A stretch of DNA of 28,194 bases from an uncultured Moraxellaceae bacterium (GCA_937952925.1 CALFYA010000390.1:1-28194), one strand, 5' to 3'; positions 7,140 through 15,084 are shown, counted from the stretch's first letter. Numbers and translations are program-made. The notes: a model not told the origin generated them from the sequence alone.

Positions 7140-9188
7140 TTACTTCAGTAAGGCTTTAAGATTCGCCAAATACGCCGCCGATTTTTGCTTGGGATCACCG
7201 CTACTGGCCGCACTTTTCTTTTTGCCCAGCCAGTTGAGATCATCTTGTGGCAATTCATCCAAAAAACGACTTGGCGTGGTGTGGCGCATTTGCCCACCGG
7301 CGCGGCGCTGCTCAGCGAGGGTCAAGGTCAAGCCTTGACGGGCGCGGGTAATGCCCACATACATCAAGCGGCGTTCTTCTTCGATGGTTTCGGCGGCAAT
7401 TGAGTTGCGATGTGGCAATAGGTCTTCTTCGAGTCCCATGATGTACACAAACGGGAACTCTAGCCCTTTGGCGGCGTGCAAGGTCATCAAATTGACTTTG
7501 TCAGTGTCTTGCTCTTCTTGCTGTTGATCGAGCAAATCGAGTAATACGAGTTTGCGAATCGCGCTGTCAATATTACGGTCATTTTCGTCTTCGGCTTTGT
7601 TGATCAGGTTTTGGATGCTGCCGAGCAAGTTGTCGATGTTGTCGAGCTTGTTTTTCTCGGCTTGTGGCGTCGCCGATTGCTCTTTGACGTAATCCAAATA
7701 ACCGGTTTCATTGATCATTTGTCGAATCAGTGGCACCGGTTCGCTGTGATCATGTAGCTCGCGGGTGTAATGCTCAATAAATTGGGCAAACTCATGCAAC
7801 TGCGCGGCGGCTTTTTTCGGCATTGCCATGCCCAAGCGCAAATCCCCAGCTGCCATCAGCAAGGAAATGGTGTATTCCTGTGCAAACAGCCCCAATTTTT
7901 CCAGCGTGGCGGGGCCAATCGCGCGTTTGGGGGTGTTGATAATCCGCAAAAATGCACTGTCGTCGTCTGGATTGATGATCAGGCGCAAATAGCTCATCAC
8001 ATCTTTGATTTCGGCGCGGGCAAAAAACGAGGTGCCGCCGGAGAGCTTGTAGGGGATTTGCATTTGGCGCAGTTGTGTTTCGAGCACCCGCGCTTGGAAG
8101 TTGCCGCGATACAGCACCGCATAATCTTGCCATGTTTTGCCATTCATCAATTTATGGCTCATCAGATCATGCACGATTCGTTCGGCTTCGTCGTCGTCAT
8201 TGCGGCAAGTGATCACCCGAATCGGCTCGCCCAAGCCTTTGTCTGACCACAATTGTTTTTCAAAAATATGCGGATTGTTGGTGATCACCGAGTTGGCGGC
8301 TTTCAAGATGCTGGTGGTGGAGCGATAGTTTTGCTCCAGCTTAATCACCTTGAGCTGCGGAAAGTCTTCGGCGAGCAGTGCCATGTTTTCCGGTTTTGCC
8401 CCGCGCCATGCGTAGATCGACTGATCATCGTCGCCCACCGCAGTAAAACGGGCTTGCACGCCGACCAGCAATTTGACCAGCATATATTGGGCGGTGTTGG
8501 TGTCTTGATATTCATCGACCAGCAAATAGCGCACGCGATTTTGCCATTTGTCGCGCAGCTCAGGATTGTTTTGCAGCAACTTGGTCGGCAGCACAATCAA
8601 ATCATCAAAATCCACCGCGTTGTAGGCGCGGATATTGCGCTCATACAGCTCATACAGGTGGGCAAGTTGCAGATCTTCGGGCGTTTCGGCAGTGCTGACC
8701 GCTTGCACCGGTTCGATCAGGTCGTTTTTCCAGTCGCTGATGCGGCGCATGGCTTTGCCAATCAATTCTTTGCTGTCGGCACCGCTTAAATTGTCGCGAT
8801 GCATCAAATCCATCAGTAGCCGTTTGCAATCGTCGGCATCCATGATCGAAAAGTTGTTTTTGAGTGGCGTATGTTTGAGTTCAAAGCGCAGCAGGTTGAG
8901 GCCAAAATTGTGGAAGGTCGAGACGGTCAGCCCTTTGAGTTGATCACTCGGCAGCAATTTGCTGACCCGCTCTTTCATTTCGCGGGCGGCTTTGTTGGTA
9001 AACGTCATCGCCACAATTCGGTGTGCTGGTGTGTTGCAGTGTTGCACCAAATGGGCAATTTTACGGGTGATCACCGCAGTTTTGCCTGAGCCTGCGCCTG
9101 CAAGTACCAAGAGTGGGCCACTGACGTATTCAAGGGCTTGCTGTTGACGGGGGTTAAGCGCCGACAATTTGGCGTGATGACCACTCAT
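7140..9188 (-). CDS. rep: ATP-dependent DNA helicase Rep (UvrD/Rep, SF1A)
   Basis: Rep is a 3'-5' helicase that clears proteins ahead of replication forks and helps restart them. The 682-residue protein is close in length to E. coli Rep (673). It shows the SF1 motifs: Walker A GAGSGKT (31-37), motif Ia TFTNKAA, Walker B with DEYQDT (225-230), motif III VGDDDQSIYAWRGA, motif IV QNYRST, motif V TLHAAKGLEF and motif VI VGITRARQGL. The asparagine-rich GDDDQSIYAWRG form and size favour Rep over UvrD. The start at 9188 is preceded by GGAG on the minus strand. A -35/-10 pair lies just upstream, and the GGAG is inside a small hairpin. Confidence 0.95.
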   Translation of the reverse strand: MSGHHAKLSALNPRQQQALEYVSGPLLVLAGAGSGKTAVITRKIAHLVQHCNTPAHRIVAMTFTNKAAREMKERVSKLLPSDQLKGLTVSTFHNFGLNLLRFELKHTPLKNNFSIMDADDCKRLLMDLMHRDNLSGADSKELIGKAMRRISDWKNDLIEPVQAVSTAETPEDLQLAHLYELYERNIRAYNAVDFDDLIVLPTKLLQNNPELRDKWQNRVRYLLVDEYQDTNTAQYMLVKLLVGVQARFTAVGDDDQSIYAWRGAKPENMALLAEDFPQLKVIKLEQNYRSTTSILKAANSVITNNPHIFEKQLWSDKGLGEPIRVITCRNDDDEAERIVHDLMSHKLMNGKTWQDYAVLYRGNFQARVLETQLRQMQIPYKLSGGTSFFARAEIKDVMSYLRLIINPDDDSAFLRIINTPKRAIGPATLEKLGLFAQEYTISLLMAAGDLRLGMAMPKKAAAQLHEFAQFIEHYTRELHDHSEPVPLIRQMINETGYLDYVKEQSATPQAEKNKLDNIDNLLGSIQNLINKAEDENDRNIDSAIRKLVLLDLLDQQQEEQDTDKVNLMTLHAAKGLEFPFVYIMGLEEDLLPHRNSIAAETIEEERRLMYVGITRARQGLTLTLAEQRRAGGQMRHTTPSRFLDELPQDDLNWLGKKKSAASSGDPKQKSAAYLANLKALLK

Positions 9189-9196
9189 GATCTGAT

Positions 9197-9211
9197 CTCC
9201 GAGAATCGGAG
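9197..9211 (-). promoter_or_regulatory. Hairpin that buries the rep ribosome-binding site
   Basis: CTCCGA (9197-9202) and TCGGAG (9206-9211) are perfect inverted repeats with a 3-nt loop. On the rep transcript the 3' arm contains the GGAG Shine-Dalgarno. If transcription starts upstream of 9211, the stem would compete with ribosomes. The predicted start near 9208 would remove part of the 5' arm, so the effect depends on the true start site. Confidence 0.4.
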
Positions 9212-9214
9212 CGC

Positions 9215-9243
9215 ATTATAGGCAGTTGTGTGGGGGCTGACTA
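9215..9243 (-). promoter_or_regulatory. Candidate sigma70 promoter for rep
   Basis: Minus-strand -10 TATAAT (9215-9220, perfect) and -35 TAGTCA (9238-9243, 4 of 6 consensus) are spaced 17 bp apart. The predicted start would be near 9208, giving a very short leader. Confidence 0.55.
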
Positions 9244-9280
9244 TGGGGCGACAAGATGGGACAGTCATCAGGCTGACTAC

Positions 9281-9309
9281 ATTCACCATCCAGAAAAATT
9301 CACCATCCA
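9281..9309. repeat. 12-bp direct repeat
   Basis: ATTCACCATCCA occurs at 9281-9292 and again at 9298-9309, a 17-bp period, immediately upstream of the operator-like palindrome of the DUF2798 gene. It could be a small slippage duplication or a pair of activator half-sites on nearly the same helix face. Confidence 0.6.
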
Positions 9310-9313
9310 TAAC

Positions 9314-9341
9314 TGTACCGACTGGTACAATTTAGTATGAT
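9314..9341 (+). promoter_or_regulatory. TetR-like operator overlapping a promoter
   Basis: TGTACC-GACT-GGTACA (9314-9329) is a perfect 6-bp inverted repeat with a 4-bp centre, in the style of TetR-family operators. TATGAT (9336-9341) is a good -10, and the matching -35 position falls inside the palindrome, so a bound regulator would block the polymerase. The leader to the ATG at 9363 would be about 15 nt. No regulator gene is adjacent. Confidence 0.5.
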
Positions 9342-9362
9342 GTGGTGTATGACGGTTCAATC

Positions 9363-9596
9363 ATGCAAAAAATTCCAGCACGTTTCGCGCCCTTACTGAT
9401 GGCGTTCTTCATGTCGTTGATGATGGCGTTTTTGATGTCGGGCTTGGTGACGTTTCTTAATACCGGACTTAAACCGGATTTTGTCAGTATTTGGCTGCAT
9501 GCGTTTATCAAAGTCTGGCCGATTGCGTTTGGCTTGTTGTTTATCTTGCGCCCGTTGGTGATGAAAATTGTGGGGGTGTTGACTGAGCCGCATTAA
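9363..9596 (+). CDS. DUF2798 family small membrane protein
   Basis: This 77-residue protein has two membrane helices (about residues 8-30 and 43-62), joined by a short loop, with the PDFVSIWLHAFIKVWPIAF pattern typical of DUF2798. The function of the family is unknown; members are often found beside TetR-type regulators. The ATG at 9363 starts the conserved part; an upstream in-frame GTG at 9342 overlaps the -10 box and is unlikely. It stands alone between divergent rep and codirectional metY, with an operator-like palindrome over its promoter and a terminator at its stop codon. Confidence 0.8.
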   Translation: MQKIPARFAPLLMAFFMSLMMAFLMSGLVTFLNTGLKPDFVSIWLHAFIKVWPIAFGLLFILRPLVMKIVGVLTEPH

Positions 9597-9615
9597 AGCG
9601 GCTTTGCAGTTTTTT
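9586..9615 (+). terminator. Intrinsic terminator of the DUF2798 gene
   Basis: AGCCGC (9586-9591) and GCGGCT (9598-9603) form a 6-bp stem around a 6-nt loop that contains the TAA stop. TTGCAGTTTTTT follows. Confidence 0.65.
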
Positions 9616-9712
9616 CACCAAGCTTCGATCAAAAAAGCGCAGAGCATGCCCCAAAAAAGTGCTAATTTGATACATCTTCAAAATGAACTCAAAACGCATG
9701 GAGCATGCTGTG

Positions 9713-10984
9713 ATGAAACCTGAAACCCTTGCCATCCACGCCGGCTATAGCCCAGAACCCACCACCAAAGCAGTGGCGGTGCCGATTTATCAAACCACCT
9801 CGTATGCCTTTGATAACACGCAGCATGGCGCGGATTTGTTTGACCTCAAGGTGCAAGGCAATATCTACACACGGATCATGAATCCCACCACCGCCGTGCT
9901 TGAGCAGCGCGTGGCGGCACTTGAAGGCGGGATTGGTGGCTTGGCGCTCGCTTCAGGGATGGCGGCGATTACCTACGCGATCCAAACCATTGCCGAAGCA
10001 GGTGACAATATTGCTTCGGTATCAACCCTGTATGGTGGCACTTACAACCTGTTTGCGCATACCTTGCCCAAGCAAGGCATCGAAGTACGTTTCTTTGATT
10101 ATCAGCAGCCGCAGCAGCTTGAGCAGTTGATTGATGCCAAAACCAAGTTGGTGTTTGTCGAGAGTATCGGTAATCCCCTCGGCAATGTGATTGACCTTAA
10201 AGCAATTAGTGAGATTGCCCATCGGTATGGCGTACCTGTGGTGGTGGACAACACCGTCGCCACCCCGATTTTGCTACGTCCGTTTGAGCATGGCGCAGAT
10301 ATCGTGGTGCATTCGCTGACCAAATATATCGGCGGGCATGGGACGAGTATTGGCGGTGCGATTGTCGATAGTGGCAATTTTCCGTGGGGACAACATGCTG
10401 AGCGTTTTCCAGCACTCAATACGCCAGATCCGAGCTATCACGGCGTCAACTATGTCGAGGCGCTGGGTGCCGCGGCTTATATTGCGCGGGCGCGGGTGGT
10501 GCCACTGCGTAATACCGGCGCAGCGATTAGCCCAATGAATGCCTTCCAGATTTTGCAGGGCTTGGAAACCTTGCCACTACGCATGGAGCGGCATTGCGAC
10601 AACGCCCTGAAGGTCGCGCAGTATCTGCAAGCGCATCCCAAGGTCAATTGGGTCAACTATGCGGGTCTGAGCGATCATCCGCAGCATCATTTGATTAAGC
10701 GTGATTTTGGTGGGCGTGCCTCAGGGATTTTGTCGTTTGGGGTACAAGACGGTCGGGCAGGCGGTACACGCTTTATTGATGCACTCAAGCTGATTACCCG
10801 TTTGGTCAATATTGGCGATGCCAAAAGCTTGGCTTGTCACCCAGCCACCACCACCCACCGCCAGCTCAGCCCCGCAGAACTTGCCAAAGCAGGCGTGAGT
10901 GAAGACATGGTGCGTCTGTCGGTGGGGATTGAGCATATCGATGATATTGTGGCAGATCTGGAGCAAGCGCTTGCTCAGGTTTAA
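9713..10984 (+). CDS. metY: O-acetylhomoserine sulfhydrylase
   Basis: MetY is a PLP enzyme that makes homocysteine from O-acetylhomoserine and sulfide, a direct sulfur entry into methionine. The 423-residue protein belongs to the Cys/Met-metabolism PLP family. It shows the YTRIMNPT cofactor-contact motif, the GGTYNLFAHTLP segment and the Schiff-base lysine in HSLTKYIGGHG (Lys204). The insertions and length of about 425 fit MetY rather than MetB or MetZ. Three in-frame ATGs exist (9683, 9698, 9713); GGAG at 9700-9703 lies 9 nt before the third, which I chose. It has its own intrinsic terminator. As a sulfide consumer it fits thematically with the nearby persulfide locus, but it is not in the same transcription unit. 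Confidence 0.92.
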   Translation: MKPETLAIHAGYSPEPTTKAVAVPIYQTTSYAFDNTQHGADLFDLKVQGNIYTRIMNPTTAVLEQRVAALEGGIGGLALASGMAAITYAIQTIAEAGDNIASVSTLYGGTYNLFAHTLPKQGIEVRFFDYQQPQQLEQLIDAKTKLVFVESIGNPLGNVIDLKAISEIAHRYGVPVVVDNTVATPILLRPFEHGADIVVHSLTKYIGGHGTSIGGAIVDSGNFPWGQHAERFPALNTPDPSYHGVNYVEALGAAAYIARARVVPLRNTGAAISPMNAFQILQGLETLPLRMERHCDNALKVAQYLQAHPKVNWVNYAGLSDHPQHHLIKRDFGGRASGILSFGVQDGRAGGTRFIDALKLITRLVNIGDAKSLACHPATTTHRQLSPAELAKAGVSEDMVRLSVGIEHIDDIVADLEQALAQV

Positions 10985-10997
10985 TCTTGCGATTGGT

Positions 10998-11029
10998 GCG
11001 TGCGCTCACAGGAGCGCATGCATTTCTTT
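10998..11029 (+). terminator. Intrinsic terminator of metY
   Basis: GCGTGCGCTC (10998-11007) pairs with GAGCGCATGC (11012-11021) with one G-U pair across the ACAG tetraloop, then ATTTCTTT. Confidence 0.75.
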
Positions 11030-11099
11030 AAATGATTTAATCTTGTTGTCATCTCAAAAACATATAAAAATAGTGCATCTTTGCTAAATTGGTTTTCAA

Positions 11100-12119
11100 G
11101 TGTTGTTTAAGTCATTTCAATCACTGCTGTCCGTATTTTGTTTGACGTGTTTATTGAGTGGCTGCGGTGGAGAGTCGAGTGCGCCTGCACCGAGCCAACC
11201 GACCAATCCCGCGCCATCTCCTGAGCCGACCGCCATTGCACGATTGTTCTTGGTGGCTCATCCCGATGATATAGAACTGTTTATGGGCGCCAAGATGATG
11301 CAGGGCGTCCAGCAAACCACAGGTCAGACCGAACGCATCATTTTTGTGGTGACCTCAGCCGGTGATGCAGGGCAAGGACGAGACATCCCGCAGGGTCATC
11401 GGCTGCCGTATTGGAAAGCGCGGGATCTATCACATCAGCAAGCGATCCGTTATTTGCATCCGTTGCAGCTCACGGCAAAGACCCATGAGGTGACACTCGG
11501 TCAATACCGTTTCGAGCGTGAGAGTTTTGGGGAAAATATCGTGACCTATAACCTACGAGTGCCCGATAGTGGCGCGAGTGGGCAAGGCTACATGCATACC
11601 GGACGGGTGTCTTTGACACGGCTGTATCACAACCAATTGTCTCATTTGACCACCTTGGATGGTCAGGTGTTTTCAAAGGCACAGTGGCTTGCGGTGTTAC
11701 AACACTTGATTGAGTTTGAGACTGCAAAAGCGGCTGCACTAGAGATTAATTTGACCGAAGACGATGCTGATCTGAATCCCAAAGATCATGCTGAGCATCA
11801 GGCCAATTCCCAGCTGATCTTGGCTGCATTAGACACATGGGATCAGTCCACTCCACGCTGTTATCAACTCAATAAATTTGCCACATATGCCAATTCCAAA
11901 AAACCAAAAAATCTCTCACCGACACAGCAATATGTGCACGAGATGATGTGGCAAGAGGTCGATCGGGTCTTGGTTGCTGAAAAATATCCGACCGTTCTTG
12001 ATTGGCATCGGATGTGGTTGGGTAAGCAATATATCACCACCCAACAACAGCGCGGACGCTGTCAGGGATCAGGTGTCCAAATCGGCGTGACCGATCATCC
12101 ACCGGCCTTATTTGAGTAA
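11100..12119 (+). CDS. PIG-L/LmbE-type deacetylase-like lipoprotein
   Basis: A type II signal peptide ends in the lipobox LLSGC, with Cys22 as the lipidation site, followed by a Pro/Ser-rich tether. The globular part opens with FLVAHPDDIE (His54, Asp56, Asp57), the zinc-site motif of PIG-L/LmbE N-acetylglucosamine deacetylases. It later has HAEH, the second metal motif of the HxxH type. The protein is therefore likely a membrane-anchored, periplasm-facing amidase or deacetylase acting on an N-acetylated sugar; the substrate is unknown. The start is a GTG at 11100 without a clear ribosome-binding site, or a TTG one codon later. A weak candidate promoter (TTGTTG at 11043, TAAAAA at 11065) precedes it. 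Its last 12 nt overlap the 3' end of the convergent DUF442 lipoprotein gene. Confidence 0.8.
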   Translation: MLFKSFQSLLSVFCLTCLLSGCGGESSAPAPSQPTNPAPSPEPTAIARLFLVAHPDDIELFMGAKMMQGVQQTTGQTERIIFVVTSAGDAGQGRDIPQGHRLPYWKARDLSHQQAIRYLHPLQLTAKTHEVTLGQYRFERESFGENIVTYNLRVPDSGASGQGYMHTGRVSLTRLYHNQLSHLTTLDGQVFSKAQWLAVLQHLIEFETAKAAALEINLTEDDADLNPKDHAEHQANSQLILAALDTWDQSTPRCYQLNKFATYANSKKPKNLSPTQQYVHEMMWQEVDRVLVAEKYPTVLDWHRMWLGKQYITTQQQRGRCQGSGVQIGVTDHPPALFE

Positions 12120-12527
12120 GTTGCGAGCTTGCGCCATTTGATACAAGCTGTTGGCTCGACCACCCGACCGACAAAACATCAACACCGGTTTGGGCAATGT
12201 GTTGTAGTGACGAGCAAACGCTTCAACCTCGGCAGGGGTAATATTGCCAGAGACCACAGGATAATGGAGGTACTGTAGGCCAGCGGCTTGTGCAGCAGCG
12301 CCAATTGCCGCACTGGTGGGTTGGCTATCACCTTCCTCAAAATCAGGCCGATTGTTGATCACCGAACGAAAGCCTTGCTTGGCAATATCCGAGACTTGAT
12401 CGGGGCTAATTTGTGCTGAAAATACTGCAGTTGAGGTCGGTTGAGGGATGGTGGCTGTCGATTCAGTGCTTGAGCAGCCAATACTCAAGATTCCTGTCGT
12501 GATCATGATCCAGATCAAATGACGCAT
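12108..12527 (-). CDS. DUF442/TIGR01244 sulfur transferase-like lipoprotein
   Basis: This 139-residue protein has a signal peptide with lipobox LSIGC followed by a Ser/Thr-rich tether, then a complete DUF442 domain. DUF442 has a tyrosine-phosphatase/rhodanese-like fold with the active loop FCRSGGR; in other bacteria it is often fused to the persulfide dioxygenase Blh. The start is the ATG at 12527, with AAGGAG 9 nt upstream. It is a close paralogue of the next gene upstream, sharing GFRSVINNRPDFE, QPTSAAI, FARHYN and LPKPVLMFCR. It is the last gene of the BigR operon, but an intrinsic terminator separates it from the paralogue. I infer that the same chemistry has been moved to the periplasmic face. 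The true substrate of DUF442 proteins is not settled. Confidence 0.85.
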   Translation of the reverse strand: MRHLIWIMITTGILSIGCSSTESTATIPQPTSTAVFSAQISPDQVSDIAKQGFRSVINNRPDFEEGDSQPTSAAIGAAAQAAGLQYLHYPVVSGNITPAEVEAFARHYNTLPKPVLMFCRSGGRANSLYQMAQARNLLK

Positions 12528-12543
12528 GCGGATACACTCCTTT

Positions 12544-12581
12544 GTCAAAAGAAGGCTGTTGTGTCTGTGCACACAACAGCC
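12544..12581 (-). terminator. Intrinsic terminator between the two DUF442 genes
   Basis: GGCTGTTGTGT (12554-12564) and ACACAACAGCC (12571-12581) form a perfect 11-bp stem with a 6-nt loop. On the minus strand CTTCTTTTGAC follows. It lies in the 60-bp gap between the paralogues, just upstream of the ribosome-binding site of the lipoprotein gene, which has little room for its own promoter. Confidence 0.7.
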
Positions 12582-12587
12582 CGAGGG

Positions 12588-12920
12588 TTAATCGTCGAGC
12601 AAATCCATCTGTTTTGCCAGTTGATACAGGCCACTCGAGCGATTGCCAGTACGACAAAACATCAACACTGGCTTGGGCAGTTCGTTGTAGTGACGCGCAA
12701 AGCTTTCGACATCAAACTGCGTGACTTGACCGGCCACCACCGGTTGAAACACATAATGCAAGCCCGCAGCACGCGCGGCTTCTTCAATCGCTGCGCTGGT
12801 CGGTTGATCGCTGCCACCTTCAAAATCGGGGCGATTGTTGATGACTGAGCGAAAGCCTTTTTCGACCACTTGTGGCATTTGTTCGGGGTGCAGTTGTCCT
12901 GCAAAGCCAACGTTCGACAT
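12588..12920 (-). CDS. DUF442/TIGR01244 sulfur transferase-like protein, cytoplasmic
   Basis: This 110-residue stand-alone DUF442 domain has the active loop FCRTGNRSSGLYQLA, with a catalytic-type Cys and Arg. There is no signal peptide, so it should act in the cytoplasm. The ATG at 12920 is preceded by AGGAG at 7 nt; a longer reading to 12953 would overlap sulP and is not needed. It follows sulP by 10 bp in the BigR operon. In the family, this domain is linked by fusion to the persulfide dioxygenase Blh, so a role in handling persulfide or thiosulfate sulfur is likely but unproven. Confidence 0.88.
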   Translation of the reverse strand: MSNVGFAGQLHPEQMPQVVEKGFRSVINNRPDFEGGSDQPTSAAIEEAARAAGLHYVFQPVVAGQVTQFDVESFARHYNELPKPVLMFCRTGNRSSGLYQLAKQMDLLDD

Positions 12921-12930
12921 GTGATGTCTC

Positions 12931-14655
12931 CTATAAGTGATATTCAGGATCACTCAAGCGGGGCTTGAGTTGATTGACCGCGTCTAAGGTACTCAAGAAC
13001 ACCTGTCCGTTCAAATGTTTGATTGCAGGTGTGTCTTGGATGGCATCCATCACGGGCCCTTTGATTTCTGCCAAATGTAGGGTGATTTGACGCGCGTGTA
13101 AGTTGTGACTCAGTTCTTCAAGCATCAATTGCGCACTCAAATCAATTGAATTGACCGCACTTAAGATCAACACCACATGCTGCACCTCAGTGCGACTGGC
13201 AAGGGCGTGATTCAGATGCTCTTGTACACTGCGGGTATTGCCAAAAAACAGCCGTTCATCAATGCGAAATAGCAGCAGATTCGGCCATGTTTTGACATCA
13301 TAGCGTTCGATATTGCGAAAATGACCTTGGCTACCGTATTGCCCCACCACCGCACAGTGTGGCTGACTACTGCGGTACAAAATCGCCGCAAACGACAAGA
13401 GTACCCCTGCAATCAAACCCACTTGTAGACCAAACAGTAGCACGCCGCTGGCAGTGATCAAATATGCCCATGCATCACTACGATCATACTGCCATGCCTG
13501 CTTGAGGGTATTGAGATCAACTAAATTGGTCACTGCGGCAATAATCCCCGCACCGAGCACCGCATAAGGCAAAAAATAAAACCACGAGGTCAACGCCAGT
13601 AGCACCAGCACCATGACCAGTGCCGAAATCACCCCAGCCAGCGGGGTCTGTGCGCCTGCTTCGATATTCACGGCGGTACGTGAAAAGCCACCACTGACCG
13701 GAAAGCCTTTCATTAATGCCCCAGCTAGATTTGCTACACCTAGACCAATCAGCTCCCGATTGGCATCAAAGCTTTCGCGCCGCCGCAGCGCAAACTCTTG
13801 GGCAACCGAGGCACTGCTGATAAAACCAATCAGCGCAATCAAGGTGGCGGTGGGGATCAGATTGATCAGTGTCTGTGGTGTGGGCAATGCAGGCAGGCCA
13901 AGCGTGGGGAGTCCTGCAGGAATCTGCCCAATAATCGCGACGCCTGCTTGATCAAGTGCCAAATCGCCACACAGCAAGGTGCTGACCGCCACACTGAGCA
14001 GCGGTGCCATGCGTGACAGTAGGCTGGCTGCACGGGTAGATAAGCCCAAATGCAACAACAGCGTATTGAGCTGACGCTTTGCCCAAACCAAAAACAGCAA
14101 GGTGAGCACACCCATCAGCAGGGTCAGTTGATGCGTGTGTGGCAACTGGGAGGGTAAGGTTTGAAACGTGGTCAGTAGGGTTTGACTGTCAAATGACACC
14201 CCCAGCAGATATTTGCTTTGGCTGACCATAATCAGCAGTGCCGCGCCGGTAATAAATCCCGCGACCACGCCACGACTCATCAACTGCGTCAGCCAACCCA
14301 AACGCAGGACACCCGCCAAGCCCAAAATCAATCCCGACAACACCGCCAATAATCCAGCAAAAGTGGCATAACTGCTGACATCGTGGGGTGACACCATGGG
14401 GAGTAAGGCTTGCGCGGTCATCATCGACGTGATTGCGACCGGCCCCACCGCTTGGGTATTGCTTGAACCCACCCACGCATACGCCAACACTGGCAAAATC
14501 GCTGCATACAGGCCATATACCGGCGGTAAACCGGCGAGTAGGGCATAGCCCAAGCTTTGCGGAATCACCAAAATCCCGACCACCAGACCCGCCAACACAT
14601 CATCGCTTAAGTGCTGGCGTGGGTAGCGGCTTAGCCAATCGGGAAGAACGCGCAT
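12931..14655 (-). CDS. SulP family anion permease with STAS domain
   Basis: This 574-residue inner-membrane protein has the SLC26/SulP core (about residues 20-430, many helices). The SulP signature is visible in the first helices: AGLVVGILVIPQSLGYALLAGLPPVYGLY is spread over residues 22-50, and later GFPVSGGFSRTAVN. The C-terminal STAS domain (about 460-565) contains SAVNSIDLSAQLMLEEL. SulP proteins move sulfate, bicarbonate or other anions. Here the location, 2 bp after a YeeE-like gene in a BigR operon, suggests movement of sulfite, sulfate or thiosulfate produced by persulfide oxidation; direction and substrate are inferred. GGAG lies 6 nt before the ATG. Confidence 0.92.
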   Translation of the reverse strand: MRVLPDWLSRYPRQHLSDDVLAGLVVGILVIPQSLGYALLAGLPPVYGLYAAILPVLAYAWVGSSNTQAVGPVAITSMMTAQALLPMVSPHDVSSYATFAGLLAVLSGLILGLAGVLRLGWLTQLMSRGVVAGFITGAALLIMVSQSKYLLGVSFDSQTLLTTFQTLPSQLPHTHQLTLLMGVLTLLFLVWAKRQLNTLLLHLGLSTRAASLLSRMAPLLSVAVSTLLCGDLALDQAGVAIIGQIPAGLPTLGLPALPTPQTLINLIPTATLIALIGFISSASVAQEFALRRRESFDANRELIGLGVANLAGALMKGFPVSGGFSRTAVNIEAGAQTPLAGVISALVMVLVLLALTSWFYFLPYAVLGAGIIAAVTNLVDLNTLKQAWQYDRSDAWAYLITASGVLLFGLQVGLIAGVLLSFAAILYRSSQPHCAVVGQYGSQGHFRNIERYDVKTWPNLLLFRIDERLFFGNTRSVQEHLNHALASRTEVQHVVLILSAVNSIDLSAQLMLEELSHNLHARQITLHLAEIKGPVMDAIQDTPAIKHLNGQVFLSTLDAVNQLKPRLSDPEYHL

Positions 14656-14657
14656 GC

Positions 14658-15074
14658 TCAGCTCCGGCGTGTTTCAAGCACTTGAAAGAGTGCAAAACCG
14701 GTCAGCATCGCTGCCACAAACACAATAGCCGATAAATTGCCAGTCGCCGCTGTGACCAACGCAGGGCCGGGGCACAAACCTGCCAAGCCCCAACCCGCGC
14801 CAAACATCAAACTGCCCACGATCAAGCGTGGGGTAATTGCGCTTTGGGTGGGGATTTGCATCGTATTGCCACAGGCACTGCTGGTTCGGCCTTTGGCAAA
14901 CCAAAAGGTCGGAATACCCACCGCAATTGCGCCACCCATCACCAAGGCCAGCGATGGATCCCAAGCACCCGCCAGATCCAAAAATCCCAACACTTTGGCA
15001 GGATCCACCATGCCTGCGAGGATCAAGCCGATGCCAAACACCAGACCCGCCAGCAATGCCAGTCCACGTTCCAT
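14658..15074 (-). CDS. YeeE/YedE-type sulfur transporter, second half (DUF6691)
   Basis: This 138-residue membrane protein has about four helices, with GLILAGMVDPAKVLGFLD near the N terminus, an SACGN segment and GAGWGLAGLCPGPALV near the C terminus. The paired Cys-containing helices resemble the half-modules of YeeE/YedE thiosulfate transporters. The start at 15074 has AAGGAG at a good distance and leaves a 10-bp gap from the upstream YeeE gene; a longer reading to 15122 would overlap it. Together with the preceding gene it probably builds one transporter from two half-size polypeptides, as in PmpA/PmpB-like pairs. It is cotranscribed with sulP downstream. Confidence 0.88.
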   Translation of the reverse strand: MERGLALLAGLVFGIGLILAGMVDPAKVLGFLDLAGAWDPSLALVMGGAIAVGIPTFWFAKGRTSSACGNTMQIPTQSAITPRLIVGSLMFGAGWGLAGLCPGPALVTAATGNLSAIVFVAAMLTGFALFQVLETRRS

Positions 15075-15084
15075 GATCTTCTCC

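Noticed and set aside
8253..8789. A 178-residue ORF on the plus strand opposite rep
   Set aside because: It is a shadow of the conserved Rep helicase motifs; its composition is that of an antisense frame.
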